The notes under the pieces: model-generated
Seen by the model: the letters and a program-made list of their open reading frames with translations, nothing else
Databases searched by the model: none
Told to the model about the DNA's origin: nothing
Translations under genes and position numbers: made by a program
In this document: positions 4,128-6,347 of the stretch, in pieces
Numbering within the stretch: the first letter of the stretch is position 1
How the letters are laid out: every line of letters begins with the position of its first letter
DNA from: Nitrososphaerota archaeon
Lineage (GTDB): Archaea > Thermoproteota > Nitrososphaeria > Nitrososphaerales > UBA183
DNA: 6,347 nt
Direction: 5' to 3'
NCBI GenBank assembly: GCA_027886925.1
Contig: JAPCJN010000118.1
Coordinates: forward strand, 1-6,347

Positions 4128-5972
4128 ATGTCCCAGTCAGAACAAAAACTGCGCCAGCCAGTGGTCGTCGTGCTGGGCCACACGGATGCGGGCAAAACTT
4201 CACTTCTTGACAAGATACGGGGGACAGGCGTCCAGGCCAGAGAGGCCGGCGGCATCACCCAGGAGATAGGCGCCAGCTTCTTCCCCATGGAGACGCTCGA
4301 GGCGATCTGCGGGCCACTTCTCTCCAAGACGGGCGGCTCGCTAAGGATTCCAGGGCTATTGGTCATCGACACTCCAGGGCACGAGATCTTCGCTAATCTG
4401 AGGATGACGGGCGGTTCTGCCGCTGACATCGCGATCCTGCTCGTCGACGTCGCGAAAGGCCTCGAAAACCAGACACTCGAGAGCATCGAGATCCTAAAGT
4501 CAAGGAGGGTGCCTTTCCTTGTCGCGCTGAACAAGATCGACATGATCAACGGATGGAGGAAGGACACCGTCAACAAAGGCAATGGGGGCGTCGGCGGGGG
4601 CGTCTCTCTTTCGGCAGCGCTCAAACAGCAGCCTCCTGAGTGGAACGACGAGCTTGAGGAGCGCCTCTACAATGTGGTCGGCGGGCTCTCCAGGGTGGGC
4701 TTCCAGTCAGATGCCTTCTACAGGATCAAAGACTTCCGGAGCCAGATCTCCATCATCCCGGTCTCAGCAAGGTATGGCGTGGGGATACCGGAGCTCCTCG
4801 CCGTCTTGATAGGCCTCGCGCAGCAATTCCTCACGGCCAAGCTCTCCAAGGGCACCGCCGGACAGATTCAAGCCGGCGTTCCCGCGAGGTCCAGAGGGAT
4901 CGTCCTGGAGCTCCAGGAGGAGATAGGGATGGGCCAGACGGCGAACATCATCCTAACCGACGGGACGCTGCGGGTGGGCGACCAGATAATCATCGTGAAG
5001 CGAGACGGGGCCATGCAGTCCAAGGTGAAGGCGCTCTTCATGCCAAAGCCGCTGGACGAGATGAGGGACCCGCGGGACAAGTTCACCTCGGTGAACGAGG
5101 TCTACGCGGCGGCCGGCGTCAAGCTCGTCTCGACCGACCTTGAAGGCGTCGTTCCGGGGACCGCCGTAGTCGCGTTCAAGGATGAAGCAGAGTTCGCCAC
5201 CCTAAAGTCGGAGCTCGAGAAAGACCTCGGGACGCTTCGGAGAAGGAGCGACAACATAGGGGTGGTTGTCAAGGCGGGGAGCATCGGAGGCCTCGAGGCC
5301 CTGCTCAAGATGCTCGAGGAGAGAGGGATACCGGTGCGCGTCGCCGACATCGGCGACATCTCGAAGGCCGAGATAGTCGAGGCGGAGGCCGTCGCGGAGC
5401 GCGACCCATACCTAGGAGCGATCATTGGGTTCGACGTGAAGGTCTTCCCAGATGCGAAGGAGAGCGCCTCGCGCGTCAAGATAATCACTTCGGAGGTCAT
5501 CTACGACGCTGTCGAGACCTATGTCCAGTGGGCTGCGAACAAGAAGGAAGACGACGAGAGGACGGCCCTCCAGACTATCGCCCTGCCTGCGAAAGTGAAA
5601 TCTATACCCGGCAACTTCTTCAGAAGGAACGACCCTGCCGTCTTCGGGGTCGAGGTCCTTGCCGGGAGGCTACGCCCAAAGTCGAGACTGATGAACCAGA
5701 AAGGCGAGGAGCTTGGAGTGGTCGAGCAGATACAGGACAACGGCAAGAGCATATCCGAGGCGAAGAAGGGGATGGAGGTGGCGATCTCCGTAAAGGGCCC
5801 GACCCTAGGAAGGCACATCAAAGAAGGAGAGAACCTGTTCACGTTTCCGACGAGCCACGACGCGAAGCTCCTGAAGGGCAAGTACAACGGGACCCTCAGC
5901 CCAGACGACCAGGAGGCCCTGGACGAGATAATCGCCATCCGTTCGGCCAACGACATGCTCTACGGCTTTTGA
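4128..5972 (+). CDS. infB: Translation initiation factor aIF5B (IF2-like GTPase)
   Basis: A 614-residue cytoplasmic GTPase that promotes subunit joining and initiator tRNA placement. The G domain (1-235) has G1 GHTDAGKTS (17-25), switch I with GGITQEIGAS (41-50), G3 DTPGH (81-85, catalytic His85), G4 NKID (135-138), and G5 SARYG (213-217). Domain II (about 245-350) has the archaeal signatures GIVLELQEEIGMG and LFMPKPLDEMR. Domain III (about 370-470) has GVVVKAGSIGGLEALLKML, and domain IV (about 475-614) has GPTLGRHIKEGENL. The P-loop differs from the common GHVDHGKT form at two places, but the invariant G, D, G, K and T are kept. A Gly-rich stretch (150-158, GNGGVGGGV) follows the G4 region and is probably a flexible loop. 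No intein is present, although archaeal infB genes sometimes carry one. ATG 4128 is the first start before the conserved core. Length is slightly above the usual 590-600. Confidence 0.97.
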   Translation: MSQSEQKLRQPVVVVLGHTDAGKTSLLDKIRGTGVQAREAGGITQEIGASFFPMETLEAICGPLLSKTGGSLRIPGLLVIDTPGHEIFANLRMTGGSAADIAILLVDVAKGLENQTLESIEILKSRRVPFLVALNKIDMINGWRKDTVNKGNGGVGGGVSLSAALKQQPPEWNDELEERLYNVVGGLSRVGFQSDAFYRIKDFRSQISIIPVSARYGVGIPELLAVLIGLAQQFLTAKLSKGTAGQIQAGVPARSRGIVLELQEEIGMGQTANIILTDGTLRVGDQIIIVKRDGAMQSKVKALFMPKPLDEMRDPRDKFTSVNEVYAAAGVKLVSTDLEGVVPGTAVVAFKDEAEFATLKSELEKDLGTLRRRSDNIGVVVKAGSIGGLEALLKMLEERGIPVRVADIGDISKAEIVEAEAVAERDPYLGAIIGFDVKVFPDAKESASRVKIITSEVIYDAVETYVQWAANKKEDDERTALQTIALPAKVKSIPGNFFRRNDPAVFGVEVLAGRLRPKSRLMNQKGEELGVVEQIQDNGKSISEAKKGMEVAISVKGPTLGRHIKEGENLFTFPTSHDAKLLKGKYNGTLSPDDQEALDEIIAIRSANDMLYGF

Positions 5973-6011
5973 GCAGATTCCGCCCCGACACTTCGTTCGC
6001 CCTCGTGTTGT

Positions 6012-6034
6012 TCGTCCGCTCGTTCGCGCTCTCC
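6012..6034 (+). repeat. Dispersed intergenic element, copy 2
   Basis: TCGTCCGCTCG plus TTCGCGCTCTCC, the partner of 3461-3481. It sits about 40 bp after the infB stop, inside a run rich in TCG and TTCG motifs (5991-6030). Confidence 0.4.
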
Positions 6035-6061
6035 ATTTCAATATCTGGGTCCACTTTAGCC

Positions 6062-6078
6062 GTCGGATTGGAACCGAC
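6062..6078 (-). other. Hairpin shaped like a tRNA T-arm (5-bp stem, 7-nt loop)
   Basis: On the minus strand this reads GTCGG, loop TTCCAAT, CCGAC: a perfect 5-bp stem and a 7-nt loop starting TTC with A at the fifth place, the geometry of a tRNA T-arm. The purine normally found after TTC is C here. No acceptor, D or anticodon arm can be found around it, so it is not an intact tRNA gene. It could be a tRNA remnant, a hairpin in the infB 3' region, or chance. Confidence 0.4.
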
Positions 6079-6086
6079 CCCGAAAG

Positions 6087-6107
6087 ACGCCTTCAAGAAG
6101 GATGCGT
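6087..6107 (+). other. Bulged hairpin in the infB-S6e spacer
   Basis: ACGC+CTTC (6087-6094), AA, GAAG (6097-6100), a 3-nt GAT bulge, then GCGT (6104-6107): two 4-bp helices separated by a 3-nt bulge on one side. The two-base loop would force the top pair open. It follows directly after the T-arm-like hairpin; together they make 6062-6107 the most foldable part of this 231-bp spacer. No gene is seen there. Confidence 0.35.
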
Positions 6108-6171
6108 GACCCGACCGCCCAAGACTTTCAATGACACCTCTACGTAAGCGCGATGCCTTGATGGCAATTCG

Positions 6172-6182
6172 CTTATTAACTA
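6172..6182 (+). promoter_or_regulatory. TATA-like box of the S6e gene, leaderless spacing
   Basis: CTTATTAACTA is the strongest AT-rich element in the spacer. Its centre (about 6177) lies 27 bp before ATG 6204, the spacing expected when transcription starts at or just before the start codon. No Shine-Dalgarno sequence is present in the short interval, which agrees with a leaderless mRNA. Confidence 0.6.
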
Positions 6183-6203
6183 AGTCGCGGGCGGGTCTGA
6201 AAG

Positions 6204-6347
6204 ATGGCTTCCTTCAAGGTCGTTGTCTCTGACGCAAAGACAGGCAAGTCAGAGGTCCTGGAGGCGAAGGACTCTATGGCGCAGCTCTTCATGGGAAGAC
6301 GGCTCGGAGACACCATCGACCTGAGCCCGGTGGGTCAGGCATACAAG
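6204..6347 (+). CDS. rps6e: Small-subunit ribosomal protein S6e, N-terminal part (runs off the window)
   Basis: The frame gives 48 residues from ATG 6204 to the window end: MASFKVVVSDAKTGKSEVLE, then MAQLFMGRRLGDTIDLSPVG. This is the start of archaeal S6e, with the 'F.VVVSD..TGKS' first strands and the 'L.G...GD.ID' motif; the conserved TGGSD segment would lie just beyond the edge. S6e is a component of the 30S subunit. Position after infB agrees with a common archaeal order in which S6e is followed by aIF2-gamma (not in view). It appears to have its own promoter because 231 bp separate it from infB and a well-placed TATA-like box precedes it. Confidence 0.93.
   Translation, partial: MASFKVVVSDAKTGKSEVLEAKDSMAQLFMGRRLGDTIDLSPVGQAYK

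Noticed and set aside
4088..4624. 178-codon minus-strand frame over the infB start.
   Set aside because: Antisense to conserved G-domain motifs; Ser/Pro-rich product typical of a shadow frame.
5528..6109. 193-codon + frame overlapping the end of infB and running into the spacer.
   Set aside because: Most of it is the shifted reading of infB domain IV, and the tail beyond 5972 shows no protein character.
6020..6203. Complete tRNA gene on the minus strand suggested by the T-arm at 6062-6078.
   Set aside because: The seven bases after the arm (GGCTAAA) have no matching 5' acceptor strand upstream on the minus strand, no D-arm or 5+7 anticodon arm is present, and the loop lacks the conserved purine.
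1..6347. CRISPR array, insertion sequence, integrase, toxin-antitoxin or defence system.
   Set aside because: No regularly spaced long repeats, no terminal inverted repeats with a transposase, and no matching proteins; all coding space is explained by housekeeping genes plus one secreted protein.

Overview
The window is a stretch of an archaeal chromosome carrying a conserved translation gene cluster, all on the + strand. Every recognisable protein is of the archaeal/eukaryotic type: ribosomal proteins L7Ae, S28e, L24e and S6e, the eIF5B-type factor aIF5B, and a GlnRS-like archaeal GluRS. The DNA looks GC-rich with strongly GC-biased third positions. A geranylgeranyl-diphosphate-synthase-type tail before gltX, the gene order, and the protein style suggest a member of the Thaumarchaeota (class Nitrososphaeria). 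That placement is an inference from remembered gene order and sequence style. The genus cannot be given.

Layout: (1) 2-178, last 58 codons of an isoprenyl diphosphate synthase (idsA type). (2) 217-1980, glutamyl-tRNA synthetase, 38 bp downstream and probably co-transcribed. (3) 1981-2035, a short AT-rich promoter region. (4) 2036-3313, a tight four-gene unit L7Ae - S28e - L24e - Ndk with gaps of 6, 9 and 9 bp; the second and third genes start with TTG. (5) 3314-3638, a 325-bp spacer with no convincing gene but unusual structure: an 11-bp direct repeat, a small hairpin, an imperfect palindrome, part of an element repeated later in the window, and a 40-bp tetranucleotide tandem repeat. (6) 3639-4046, a small secreted protein of unknown function with a clear signal peptide. 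(7) 4128-5972, aIF5B (infB). (8) 5973-6203, a 231-bp spacer with two consecutive hairpin-capable sequences and a TATA-like box placed for leaderless transcription. (9) 6204-end, start of ribosomal protein S6e.

The core genes act together: GltX supplies Glu-tRNA; L7Ae, S28e, L24e and S6e build the ribosome (L7Ae also sits in archaeal box C/D, H/ACA and RNase P complexes); aIF5B joins the subunits at initiation; and Ndk keeps GTP and other NTPs supplied. The part that does not fit this housekeeping theme is the roughly 730-bp block between ndk and infB (3314-4046), where a secreted beta-rich protein gene preceded by a simple-sequence repeat has been inserted. I see no CRISPR array, transposase, integrase, complete tRNA or rRNA gene, and no convincing new multi-gene system.
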